DNA of 7,301 bases from Ruminococcaceae bacterium UBA6857 (GTDB lineage Bacteria; Bacillota; Clostridia; Oscillospirales; Acutalibacteraceae). Below, one piece after another: positions 1-5,708 of the stretch; positions within the stretch are counted from its first letter, which is position 1; every line of letters starts with the position of its first letter. Location of the stretch: contig DKDD01000168.1 of assembly GCA_002451715.1 (NCBI GenBank), positions 1-7,301 of the forward strand, given 5' to 3'. The position numbers and the translations under genes are program-made. Below the pieces are notes generated by a model. The model was not told the origin of the DNA. It searched no databases and saw only the letters and a program-made list of their open reading frames with translations.

Positions 1-1088
1 AACGTGCGAAAGAGTATTTTTCAAAAGAACTTTTTGTCAGTGAAGAAAAAATCAGCCTTGCCTCTTCCGTTGCAAAAAAGGAACAGCCTATTATAGGAAA
101 AAGCAAAAAAAATTCGTTCAGTCTTTATGTTTCGATTCCGTTTTGCCCGACAAGGTGTAGCTATTGCTCGTTTGTCTCTCACTCAAACGAAAGCGCAAAA
201 AAGCTTATGCCCGATTATGTGAAGCTCCTTTGCAAAGAGATTGAGGAAACGGGAAAAATCGCAAAATCGCTTTCGCTGAATCTTGAAAGCGTGTATATCG
301 GCGGCGGAACACCCACTGCACTCACCGCCGAATATTTAAAAGACGTTACCGACGCAATCGGCAAAAACTTTAATATTACCGAAAACTGCGAATATACTAT
401 TGAAGCGGGACGTCCGGACAGCGTTACGGGCGAAAAGCTTGAAGTAATAAAACAAAGCGGGGCAAAAAGAATCAGCATTAACCCCCAAACGTTTTCCGAC
501 AGCGTTCTTGAAGCAATCGGAAGAAAGCACACTTCCGCCATGACCGAAAAGGCAATGCTCATGGCGCGTGAACACGGTTTTAAGAACATCAACATGGATC
601 TTATTGCCGGACTTCCGACAGATACTTTTGAAAGCTTTCAAACAACGCTTTCAAAAACACTTTCATTTGAGCCTGAAAACATCACGGTTCACACTCTTGC
701 GCTCAAGCGTTCTTCAACGCTTGTTACGGAAGAAAAAGAAAAAGGCAGTGCTGCCGAAGCGCAGAAAATGCTTTCTTTCGCCTTTGAAAAACTTACAAGT
801 AACGGCTATGAGCCTTATTATATGTATCGCCAAAGCAAGTGCCTCGGCAACCTTGAAAACGTCGGATGGGCAAAAAGCGGATATGAATGCCGCTATAATG
901 TCTATATGATGGAGGAGTGCCACACGGTTCTTGCCTGCGGTGCGGGCGCGGTAACAAAGCTGCGTTCCCCGGTTTCCGGCTTGATCGAACGAATTTTTAA
1001 CTTCAAATACCCGTATGAATATATAAACCGCTTTGATGAACTTCTTGAAAGAAAAAAGCGTGTTGAGGAGTTTTATAAAGAATTATAA
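1..1088 (+). CDS. hemZ: Coproporphyrinogen dehydrogenase HemZ, 3' part (5' end outside window)
   Basis: Radical-SAM enzyme of the HemN/HemZ group, expected to convert coproporphyrinogen III to protoporphyrinogen IX without oxygen in the cytoplasm. The open frame runs from the window edge (first whole codon at 3) for 361 residues to a TAA at 1086-1088, so the N-terminal part is missing; full-length HemZ is about 500 residues. The radical-SAM cluster motif CPTRCSYC is encoded at 144-167, with cysteines at 144, 156 and 165, upstream of the first internal ATG (207), so a start at 207 would delete the catalytic motif and is wrong. Other family marks are YIGGGTPT (SAM site), INPQTF, the NMDLIAGLP stretch, and a late YNVYMMEECHTVLACGAGA segment. 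The C-terminus (FNFKYPYEYINRFDELLERK) looks typical of HemZ rather than HemW. The nucleoside kinase follows after 12 bp, suggesting co-transcription. Family is confident; HemZ over HemN/HemW is likely. Confidence 0.9.
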   Translation, partial: RAKEYFSKELFVSEEKISLASSVAKKEQPIIGKSKKNSFSLYVSIPFCPTRCSYCSFVSHSNESAKKLMPDYVKLLCKEIEETGKIAKSLSLNLESVYIGGGTPTALTAEYLKDVTDAIGKNFNITENCEYTIEAGRPDSVTGEKLEVIKQSGAKRISINPQTFSDSVLEAIGRKHTSAMTEKAMLMAREHGFKNINMDLIAGLPTDTFESFQTTLSKTLSFEPENITVHTLALKRSSTLVTEEKEKGSAAEAQKMLSFAFEKLTSNGYEPYYMYRQSKCLGNLENVGWAKSGYECRYNVYMMEECHTVLACGAGAVTKLRSPVSGLIERIFNFKYPYEYINRFDELLERKKRVEEFYKEL

Positions 1089-1100
1089 ATTGCATTTTCG

Positions 1101-2060
1101 GTGGTGATAAGTATTTCAGAGATGAATAACATTGTTTCAATCAACGAAATGGCAAGCCTTTCGCCGGATGAGCTTGTTGAAATGAGCGAGCGCTATTTTC
1201 GCTTTCAGGTTGAAAAGGTTGCAAAAAAAGTGTCTTTCCTTTCTGGAAACCGCCTTGTCATGCTTGCAGGTCCAAGCTCTTCCGGAAAAACAACAACTGC
1301 TTCTCTGCTTTCAAACGACCTTTTGAAAAACGGCAGGGGAGCAAAGGTAATTTCTCTTGACGATTTTTATCGCAACCAAAATGAAAAGATATATTTTGAG
1401 GATGGAACACCCGATTTTGAAACGATAAAATCGCTTGACACCGAAAAAATCAAAGAATGTCTTTCCGACATCACCGAAAAGGGCGAATGTCTTCTTCCGC
1501 GTTTTTCTTTTGTTACGGGAAAGCGTGAAAAGGAACCGGTTCACTTTAAGCTTCAAAAGGACGAAGTTGTGATTGTGGAAGGTCTTCATGCCCTTAATCC
1601 TTTGATTACCGATTCGCTTGAAAAAGAAAAACTGACAAAGCTTTACGTCAGCGTTTCTTCAAGGGTGATGAACAAAAACGAAGTTTTTCTTTCAAAAAGG
1701 GACATTCGTTTTATCAGACGCATGGTGCGTGATTATCTTTTCAGAAATGCCGAAGTTGATTATACTTTTTATCTTTGGAACGGCGTTCGCATGGGTGAGG
1801 ACAGATATCTTTTTCCGTTCAAGGACTTTGCGGACATAAAAATAGATTCATTTCACAGCTATGAAATGTGCGTTTTAAAAGAGCCGGCGCTTTCGCTTCT
1901 TTCTCATATTGAAAAGGACAGTCCGTATTTTGAACGGTCGAAAAAGCTTTTTGAAAAGCTTTCGCAGTTTGTTTCGATTGAAAAGGGAAAAATGCCGGAA
2001 AGCTCGCTGCTTCGTGAATTTATAGGACAGGAGGAACTTCATTTTGAGTCAAAAAAATGA
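1101..2060 (+). CDS. Uridine-kinase-like nucleoside kinase (P-loop)
   Basis: P-loop kinase of the phosphoribulokinase/uridine kinase family, probably phosphorylating a nucleoside with ATP or GTP; the substrate cannot be read from sequence. From the GTG at 1101 it is 319 residues. Walker A is GPSSSGKTT (57-65), followed by SLDDFY (85-90), the Walker B-like VIVEGLHALN (157-166) and a basic lid-like stretch around 199-216 (KRDIRFIRRMVRDY). The C-terminal SLLREFIG is common in the clostridial 'nucleoside kinase' family, whose longer members carry an N-terminal TGS-type region that is absent here. The start is uncertain: GTG 1101 has no Shine-Dalgarno in front, while GGTGGTGAT at 1100-1108 could itself be the ribosome site for ATG 1122, though at a long spacing. 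The 3' end overlaps spoVB by 17 bp, indicating translational coupling. Confidence 0.85.
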   Translation: MVISISEMNNIVSINEMASLSPDELVEMSERYFRFQVEKVAKKVSFLSGNRLVMLAGPSSSGKTTTASLLSNDLLKNGRGAKVISLDDFYRNQNEKIYFEDGTPDFETIKSLDTEKIKECLSDITEKGECLLPRFSFVTGKREKEPVHFKLQKDEVVIVEGLHALNPLITDSLEKEKLTKLYVSVSSRVMNKNEVFLSKRDIRFIRRMVRDYLFRNAEVDYTFYLWNGVRMGEDRYLFPFKDFADIKIDSFHSYEMCVLKEPALSLLSHIEKDSPYFERSKKLFEKLSQFVSIEKGKMPESSLLREFIGQEELHFESKK

Positions 2061-3822
2061 AAGAAAAGAACAGTCGCTGCTTGTCGGCGCAGGCGTTTTA
2101 ACAATAGCGTCTTTGATGGTTAAGGGCATCAGCGCACTGTATAAACTGCCGCTTACAAACTATCTTTTGGGAATTGTCGGAATTGCGTATTTTACACGAG
2201 CATATGCAATTTATACTCCGCTTTACTCAATTTCAATGGCAGGACTTCCGATTGCGGTTTCAAAACTTGTTGCCCAAAATGTTGAGCTCGGAAAAGTGAG
2301 GGACGCAAGAAGAATATTCAACGTTTCAAGAAAGCTGTTCTTCCTTGTCGGTATTTTCGGAACGGTTTTGCTTGCGGCAATCGCACTCCCGTATTCAAAA
2401 TATCTCATCAAGTCACCGGAATCGGTCATGAGTATTCTTGCAATTGCTCCGTGCATTGTTTTTTGCTGCATGATGTCATCTTTTCGCGGCTATTACGAAG
2501 GACTCAAAAACATGACTCCGACGAGCGTTTCTCAGGTTATTGAAGCGCTTGTAAAGCTTGTTTTCGGTCTTGCGGCAACGTGGGCATTCATCAGCGGCTG
2601 CAAAAGCCGATATGCCGCAAGTAACGTCGGCGGCGTTGCAACGATTCTCGGCAGAACCGTAAGCAGTGAAGCGGAACTTATGGAAGCAATTTATCCCTAT
2701 GCTTCGGCTGTTGCAATTTTCGGTGTTACGCTCGGTTCAATGGTCGGTTTGTTGTATCTCTACATTCATTATAAAAGAAAAGGCTTCGGCTTCACGCGTG
2801 AGGAGCTTGTTAATTCTCCGCCGCCAAAGAGCGACAAAGTACTTAGAAATCAGATTATCAAGATTGCAACACCGATTGCAATCAGCTCGCTTATTGTCAA
2901 TGTCAGTAACATAATCGACGACGTAATGATCGGTAACCGCCTTGACCGCGCGCTGAAGGTCGGCGGCGATGTTATAAAGAATATGTATCAGTATTCTTTG
3001 GCTGCTTCGGCAACATCCGAAAGTGCAATTAAAGATTATCTTTACGGTTTGCACGCTTCGGTAGTCAATGTTAAGAACCTTATTCCGACAATTACAATCT
3101 CAATCGGCGTCAGCGTTATTCCGATACTTTCAGCCGCATGGGCTGCAAAAAACAAGCACAGAATCAAAGTTACCGTTGAATCCGCACTTCGCATAACGTC
3201 AATGCTTGCGCTTCCCGCAGGACTCGGAATAGCCGCTCTTTCCGAACCGATTTTAAGACTTCTTTACAGTAAGCAAACGCATATAATTCCGATTGCCGCT
3301 CCCATGCTTTGCGTATACGGCTTCGGAATGATTATGTTCTCGATTGCTTCGCCGATTACGAATATGCTTCAGGCCGTGGGACGAATGGATATTCCGCTCA
3401 AGTCCGTTGCAATCGGTTCGGTTGTCAAAATCGTTCTAAACTTTATTCTTATCGGTAATCCGCAGGTTAACATCAACGGCGCTGTTTGGAGCACGATGGT
3501 CTGCTATATTGTTATGCTTTCGATTAATTTTACTGCGCTTTTGAAGGTTACAAAAGTTAAGCTTGATTACGCGTCGGTGTTTATAAAGCCGCTCATTGCC
3601 GCAACGGCGTGCGGACTTTCCGCCTTGTTCAGTTATAGCCTTCTTGCCGAAAAGCTTGCTGTGAACGGAACAATTTCAACGCTTTTGGCAATCTGTGTCG
3701 GTGCCGCATTTTATGCCGCAGTGATGCTTCTTATCAAAGGAATTTCCCGCGATGACGTTGAAATGTTGCCAAAAGGTGAAAAAATTGCAAAAGCTCTTGC
3801 AAAATTTGGATTATTAGGGTAA
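2044..3822 (+). CDS. spoVB: Stage V sporulation protein B-like flippase (MOP/MATE superfamily)
   Basis: Polytopic membrane protein of the oligosaccharide/lipid flippase superfamily; SpoVB is needed for spore cortex formation in Bacillus and related proteins (MurJ/Amj group) move lipid-linked cell wall precursors. The 592 residues hold about 13-14 hydrophobic segments, beginning at residues 11-30. The segment SSFRGYYEGLKNMTPTSVSQ (145-164) is the characteristic SpoVB family stretch, and VSNIIDDVMIGNRL (287-300) and MLQAVGRMDIPLKS match the expected second-half motifs. The start is a TTG at 2044, chosen because AGGAGG lies 9 nt upstream (2029-2034); no in-frame ATG is near. It overlaps the kinase gene by 17 bp. 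It is longer than Bacillus SpoVB (about 518), with expanded loops near 182-222 and 297-335. In sporulating Clostridia several paralogues may exist, so the exact role (cortex versus general wall) is inferred. Confidence 0.88.
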   Translation: MSQKNERKEQSLLVGAGVLTIASLMVKGISALYKLPLTNYLLGIVGIAYFTRAYAIYTPLYSISMAGLPIAVSKLVAQNVELGKVRDARRIFNVSRKLFFLVGIFGTVLLAAIALPYSKYLIKSPESVMSILAIAPCIVFCCMMSSFRGYYEGLKNMTPTSVSQVIEALVKLVFGLAATWAFISGCKSRYAASNVGGVATILGRTVSSEAELMEAIYPYASAVAIFGVTLGSMVGLLYLYIHYKRKGFGFTREELVNSPPPKSDKVLRNQIIKIATPIAISSLIVNVSNIIDDVMIGNRLDRALKVGGDVIKNMYQYSLAASATSESAIKDYLYGLHASVVNVKNLIPTITISIGVSVIPILSAAWAAKNKHRIKVTVESALRITSMLALPAGLGIAALSEPILRLLYSKQTHIIPIAAPMLCVYGFGMIMFSIASPITNMLQAVGRMDIPLKSVAIGSVVKIVLNFILIGNPQVNINGAVWSTMVCYIVMLSINFTALLKVTKVKLDYASVFIKPLIAATACGLSALFSYSLLAEKLAVNGTISTLLAICVGAAFYAAVMLLIKGISRDDVEMLPKGEKIAKALAKFGLLG

Positions 3823-3892
3823 AATAGCACAGATAGCCGTTTGGTGCGTTTAATCTTCTTTTTTGGCGGTTTCATCTGCCGAGGTATTTTAA

Positions 3893-4708
3893 ATGGAAAA
3901 GTTTAATTTCAAATCAAAATACGGCTTTGATGACCTTTGCAAAATCATGACTCTTCTTCGTACGCCCGGCGGTTGCCCGTGGGACATCGAGCAGACCCAT
4001 GAAAGCATTAAAAAGTCTTTCATCGAAGAGACTTATGAGGTTATTGAAGCAATCAATAAAAACGACAAAACTCTTCTTTGCGAAGAACTCGGCGACGTTT
4101 TGCTTCAGGTTGTTTTTCATGCGGAAATGGAGCGCGAACAGGGTACGTTCGATATAAACGACGTTTGCGACGGAATTTGCAAAAAGCTTATTGAACGCCA
4201 CCCGCACGTTTTTGCTTCCGACAGCGCAGACACTCCGGCGGAAGTCCTTGTCAAATGGGACGAAATCAAACGCAAAACCAAAGGACAGAAAACACAAGGC
4301 GATTCGATGAAAGCCGTTCCGCTTGAACTTCCGGCGCTCATGAGGGCACAAAAGCTTCAAGGCAAGGCGAAAAAGGCCGGCTTTGACTGGGATGAAGCCG
4401 ACGGTGCTTTCACAGCGCTTCACAGCGAAATCGAAGAGCTTGAAGAAGCATATAAGACCGGAAAGAAAGAGAATATTGAAGACGAGTTCGGCGACGTTCT
4501 TTTTTCGGCGGTCAATGTTTCGCGTTTTCTTGATATCGACAGTGAAGAAGCACTGACGAAAGCAAGCAACAAGTTCCTTGAAAGATATCTCATTGTTGAA
4601 AAGCTTGCAAAAGAACGAAATATCAACATGAAAGAGACCCCGATTGAAGAGCTGGACAAGCTTTGGGTCGAAGCGAAAAAAATCATTGCCGAAGAAAAGG
4701 CAAAGTAA
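3893..4708 (+). CDS. mazG: Nucleoside triphosphate pyrophosphohydrolase MazG
   Basis: All-alpha NTP pyrophosphatase that hydrolyses (d)NTPs to the monophosphate and pyrophosphate, thought to clean the nucleotide pool and lower ppGpp stress signalling. The 271-residue protein has the two tandem MazG domains of the full-length type. The N-terminal one has LLRTPGGCPWD (21-31), QTHESI, FIEETYE (43-49), EELGDVLLQVVFHAE (64-78) and RHPHVF (102-107). The C-terminal one has EIEELEEA (179-186) and EDEFGDVLFSAVNVSRFL (196-213). These acidic EExxE/ExxD helices bind Mg2+. The start ATG has GAGG at 3881-3884 about 8 nt upstream. It lies 70 bp after spoVB, and hup follows 68 bp later, the usual Firmicutes order. 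No intact terminator was seen on either side, so read-through from spoVB and into hup is likely. Confidence 0.95.
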   Translation: MEKFNFKSKYGFDDLCKIMTLLRTPGGCPWDIEQTHESIKKSFIEETYEVIEAINKNDKTLLCEELGDVLLQVVFHAEMEREQGTFDINDVCDGICKKLIERHPHVFASDSADTPAEVLVKWDEIKRKTKGQKTQGDSMKAVPLELPALMRAQKLQGKAKKAGFDWDEADGAFTALHSEIEELEEAYKTGKKENIEDEFGDVLFSAVNVSRFLDIDSEEALTKASNKFLERYLIVEKLAKERNINMKETPIEELDKLWVEAKKIIAEEKAK

Positions 4709-4776
4709 TTTTAAATCCAATTAAGGCGCAAAATCAAAGCGCACTTATGGAAAAATATATTTTTGGAGGATTCACA

Positions 4777-5049
4777 ATGAATAAAACCGAATTGGTTGCT
4801 GCCGTTGCAGCAAAAGCAGAAATTTCGAAGAAAGACGCAGAAAAGGCTGTTGCAGCTGTTTTCGGCGCAGTTGAAGATGCACTTGTAAAGGGCGAAAAAG
4901 TTCAGCTTATCGGCTTCGGCACTTTTGAAGTTAAGGAAAGAGCAGCAAGAACCGGTCACAACCCCAGAACAGGCGAAGCTGTTGAAATTGCCGCTTCGAA
5001 GATTCCTTCGTTCAAAGCAGGCGCAGCTCTCAAGAACGCTGTTAAATAA
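4777..5049 (+). CDS. hup: DNA-binding protein HU
   Basis: Histone-like nucleoid protein that bends and wraps DNA as a dimer. The protein is 90 residues, the normal HU length. It opens MNKTELVAAVAAKAEISKKD and carries the HU/IHF signature GFGTFEVKERAARTG followed by HNPRTGE (residues 46-67), the beta-arm that enters the DNA minor groove with proline 63. The end SFKAGAALKNAVK is also typical. The start at 4777 is set by GGAGG at 4765-4769; the longer open frame reaching back to 4663 lies inside mazG and is not used. Codons look more restricted (many GCA/GCT, AAA/AAG, GAA) than in the neighbours, as expected for an abundant protein. No clear promoter was found in the 68-bp gap to mazG. A strong terminator follows at once, so hup may accumulate as a short mRNA. 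Confidence 0.97.
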   Translation: MNKTELVAAVAAKAEISKKDAEKAVAAVFGAVEDALVKGEKVQLIGFGTFEVKERAARTGHNPRTGEAVEIAASKIPSFKAGAALKNAVK

Positions 5050-5063
5050 TTTTTGCATTTAAA

Positions 5064-5098
5064 GGTCGGGTTGCGGTTTTGCAACCCGATTTCTTTTA
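5064..5098 (+). terminator. Intrinsic terminator after hup
   Basis: A perfect 9-bp stem, TCGGGTTGC (5066-5074) and GCAACCCGA (5081-5089), with a GGTTTT loop, extended by G-T pairs at the base, is followed by TTTCTTTT. It stands 15 bp after the hup stop and only about 40 bp before rqcP. No promoter is visible between it and rqcP, so rqcP probably depends on read-through and this site would set the hup:rqcP expression ratio. Confidence 0.88.
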
Positions 5099-5136
5099 AT
5101 TCCTCCGAAAGGCAAACAAGAAAGGAAAAAACTTTT

Positions 5137-5376
5137 ATGAGACTTGATAAATATCTTAAAGTTTCGCGCCTTATCAAAAGGCGCACCGTTGCAAACGAAG
5201 TCTGCGACGCAAAACATGTCACCATTAACGGAAAGGTTGCCCGCGCGTCGTATGATGTGAAGCAAGGGGACATCATCGAAATTCAGATGGGCGAAAACAA
5301 AATTCGCGCCGAAGTTTTGCTTGTGACCGAATACGCAACAAAAGAAAACGCTTCGGCAATGTATAAGATTTTGTAA
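5137..5376 (+). CDS. rqcP: S4-domain RNA-binding protein RqcP (YabO/HslR-like)
   Basis: Small S4-fold RNA-binding protein. In Bacillus, RqcP (YabO) works with RqcH and the large ribosomal subunit in ribosome quality control, helping add alanine tails to stalled nascent chains. The 79 residues are almost entirely S4 domain: MRLDKYLKVSRLIKRRTVAN (1-20), then CDAKHVTINGKVARASYDVKQGD (23-45) and a short strand-rich end. The length fits the family (about 80-90). The start at 5137 is supported by AAGAAAGGA at 5119-5127 and by the conserved MRLDKYLK beginning; a longer frame from 5053 would translate through the hup terminator and is rejected. It sits in the conserved hup - rqcP - yabP order, but here a terminator and a probable toxin-antitoxin module separate it from yabP. 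Confidence 0.93.
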   Translation: MRLDKYLKVSRLIKRRTVANEVCDAKHVTINGKVARASYDVKQGDIIEIQMGENKIRAEVLLVTEYATKENASAMYKIL

Positions 5377-5396
5377 GCGTTTGCCGTGATAAAACA

Positions 5397-5430
5397 AAAA
5401 CCGCCGAATATTGCCCGGCGGTTATTTTTT
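5397..5430 (+). terminator. Intrinsic terminator after rqcP (probably bidirectional)
   Basis: An 8-bp perfect stem, AACCGCCG (5399-5406) and CGGCGGTT (5416-5423), with a 9-nt loop, is followed by ATTTTTTATT. On the other strand the hairpin is followed by TTTTTGTTTT, so it could also stop leftward transcription. It ends the rqcP transcript and is directly abutted by the next promoter, whose -35 begins at 5432. Confidence 0.88.
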
Positions 5431-5431
5431 A

Positions 5432-5460
5432 TTGACGAAATATGACAAAGCTGATAGAAT
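5432..5460 (+). promoter_or_regulatory. Sigma-A-like promoter of the small toxin gene
   Basis: TTGACG (5432-5437) and TAGAAT (5455-5460) are separated by exactly 17 bp, each one base from consensus. The predicted transcription start is near 5467, at the GGTGCCG that also opens the antisense RNA. The promoter follows the rqcP terminator directly, so the toxin gene is an independent unit. Confidence 0.8.
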
Positions 5461-5466
5461 AAATCC

Positions 5467-5494
5467 GGTGCCGGGTATACGGTAGGCGGTCAGC
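5467..5494 (+). repeat. Toxin-leader copy of an inverted leader repeat
   Basis: GGTGCCG (5467-5473) followed after 12 nt by GCGGTCAGC (5486-5494). The same two blocks occur in the same order at the 5' end of the convergent antisense RNA (5708 down to 5687 on the - strand: GGTGCCG, 6 nt, GCGGTTAGC), with 7/7 and 8/9 identities. On the DNA this is an interrupted inverted repeat flanking the toxin gene, so both RNAs start with related sequence. Confidence 0.65.
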
Positions 5495-5513
5495 TCCTTC
5501 AAAAGGGGGTGAT
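5494..5513 (+). promoter_or_regulatory. Shine-Dalgarno of the toxin, sequesterable by a leader hairpin
   Basis: AGGGGGTGAT (5504-5513) is a strong ribosome site close to the ATG at 5517. CTCCTT (5494-5499) can pair with AAGGGG (5503-5508) over a CAA loop, six pairs with one G-U, hiding most of the G run. Local sequestering of the ribosome site is a known feature of type I toxin mRNAs, including Fst. The structure is drawn by hand; stability was not calculated. Confidence 0.6.
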
Positions 5514-5516
5514 AGC

Positions 5517-5612
5517 ATGGCAATAACGCTCGCCGAGCTTATAGCGATTTTTTCGCTTCTTGTTGATGTTATCTCTCTGTGCTGTTACATATATTTCAGC
5601 AAGAAGAAGTAA
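5517..5612 (+). CDS. Small hydrophobic peptide, putative type I toxin (Fst/holin-like toxin type)
   Basis: A 31-residue peptide starting MAITLAELIAIFSLL and ending YFSKKK. Residues about 5-28 form a single hydrophobic segment with one aspartate (17) and two cysteines (22-23), followed by a short lysine tail. This is the build of Fst/Ldr-class and 'putative holin-like toxin' peptides of Firmicutes, which insert into the cytoplasmic membrane. It has its own promoter (5432-5460), a strong ribosome site (5504-5513), a terminator just behind the stop, and a convergent antisense RNA gene sharing that terminator. It lies between rqcP and yabP, genes usually adjacent. Family assignment is by layout and composition, not by a search. 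An alternative is a non-toxic small membrane peptide, but the convergent consensus promoter argues for a toxin-antitoxin pair. Confidence 0.72.
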   Translation: MAITLAELIAIFSLLVDVISLCCYIYFSKKK

Positions 5613-5626
5613 TCTTAGCATAAACT

Positions 5627-5664
5627 AAGAAACACCGCCCACTTCCACATGGCGGTGTTTCTTT
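5627..5664. terminator. Shared bidirectional terminator of toxin mRNA and antisense RNA
   Basis: A 13-bp perfect stem, AAGAAACACCGCC (5627-5639) and GGCGGTGTTTCTT (5651-5663), with an 11-nt loop. The A-rich left arm and T-rich right arm make it work in either direction: rightward for the toxin mRNA (stop codon ends at 5612), leftward for the antisense RNA. Both RNAs would carry this hairpin in complementary form, giving a site for loop-loop contact and duplex growth. Confidence 0.85.
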
Positions 5665-5686
5665 AATAACATTTCCATTACGGAGG

Positions 5687-5708
5687 GCTAACCGCTTACT
5701 GCGGCACC
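5687..5708 (-). repeat. Antisense-leader copy of the inverted leader repeat
   Basis: Read on the - strand: GGTGCCG (5708-5702), six bases, then GCGGTTAGC (5695-5687). It matches the toxin leader blocks at 5467-5473 and 5486-5494 in order and orientation relative to transcription. It overlaps the left arm of the large hairpin at 5689-5755. Confidence 0.65.

Noticed and set aside
207..1088. hemZ starting at the ATG at 207
   Set aside because: The open frame continues upstream to the window edge and contains the CxxxCxxC radical-SAM cysteines at 144-167, so 207 is an internal methionine.
3823..3892. Possible terminator between spoVB and mazG (GGCGG/CTGCC at 3866-3881)
   Set aside because: Short 5-bp stem with one G-T pair and no T-tract behind it; the T-run lies before, not after the stem.
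3914..4720. Long open frame (268 codons) on the - strand opposite mazG
   Set aside because: It is the mirror of mazG, whose two domains are clearly recognisable. The reverse frame reads as cysteine/phenylalanine-rich sequence without motif, and no ribosome site supports it.
4709..4776. Promoter for hup in the mazG-hup gap
   Set aside because: The best pair of boxes matched only about half of the consensus (TTGCCG/TTTTAA); too weak to list, although a promoter inside mazG cannot be excluded.
5053..5136. N-terminal extension of rqcP beginning at 5053
   Set aside because: It would translate through the hup terminator; the conserved MRLDKYLK start with a ribosome site lies at 5137.
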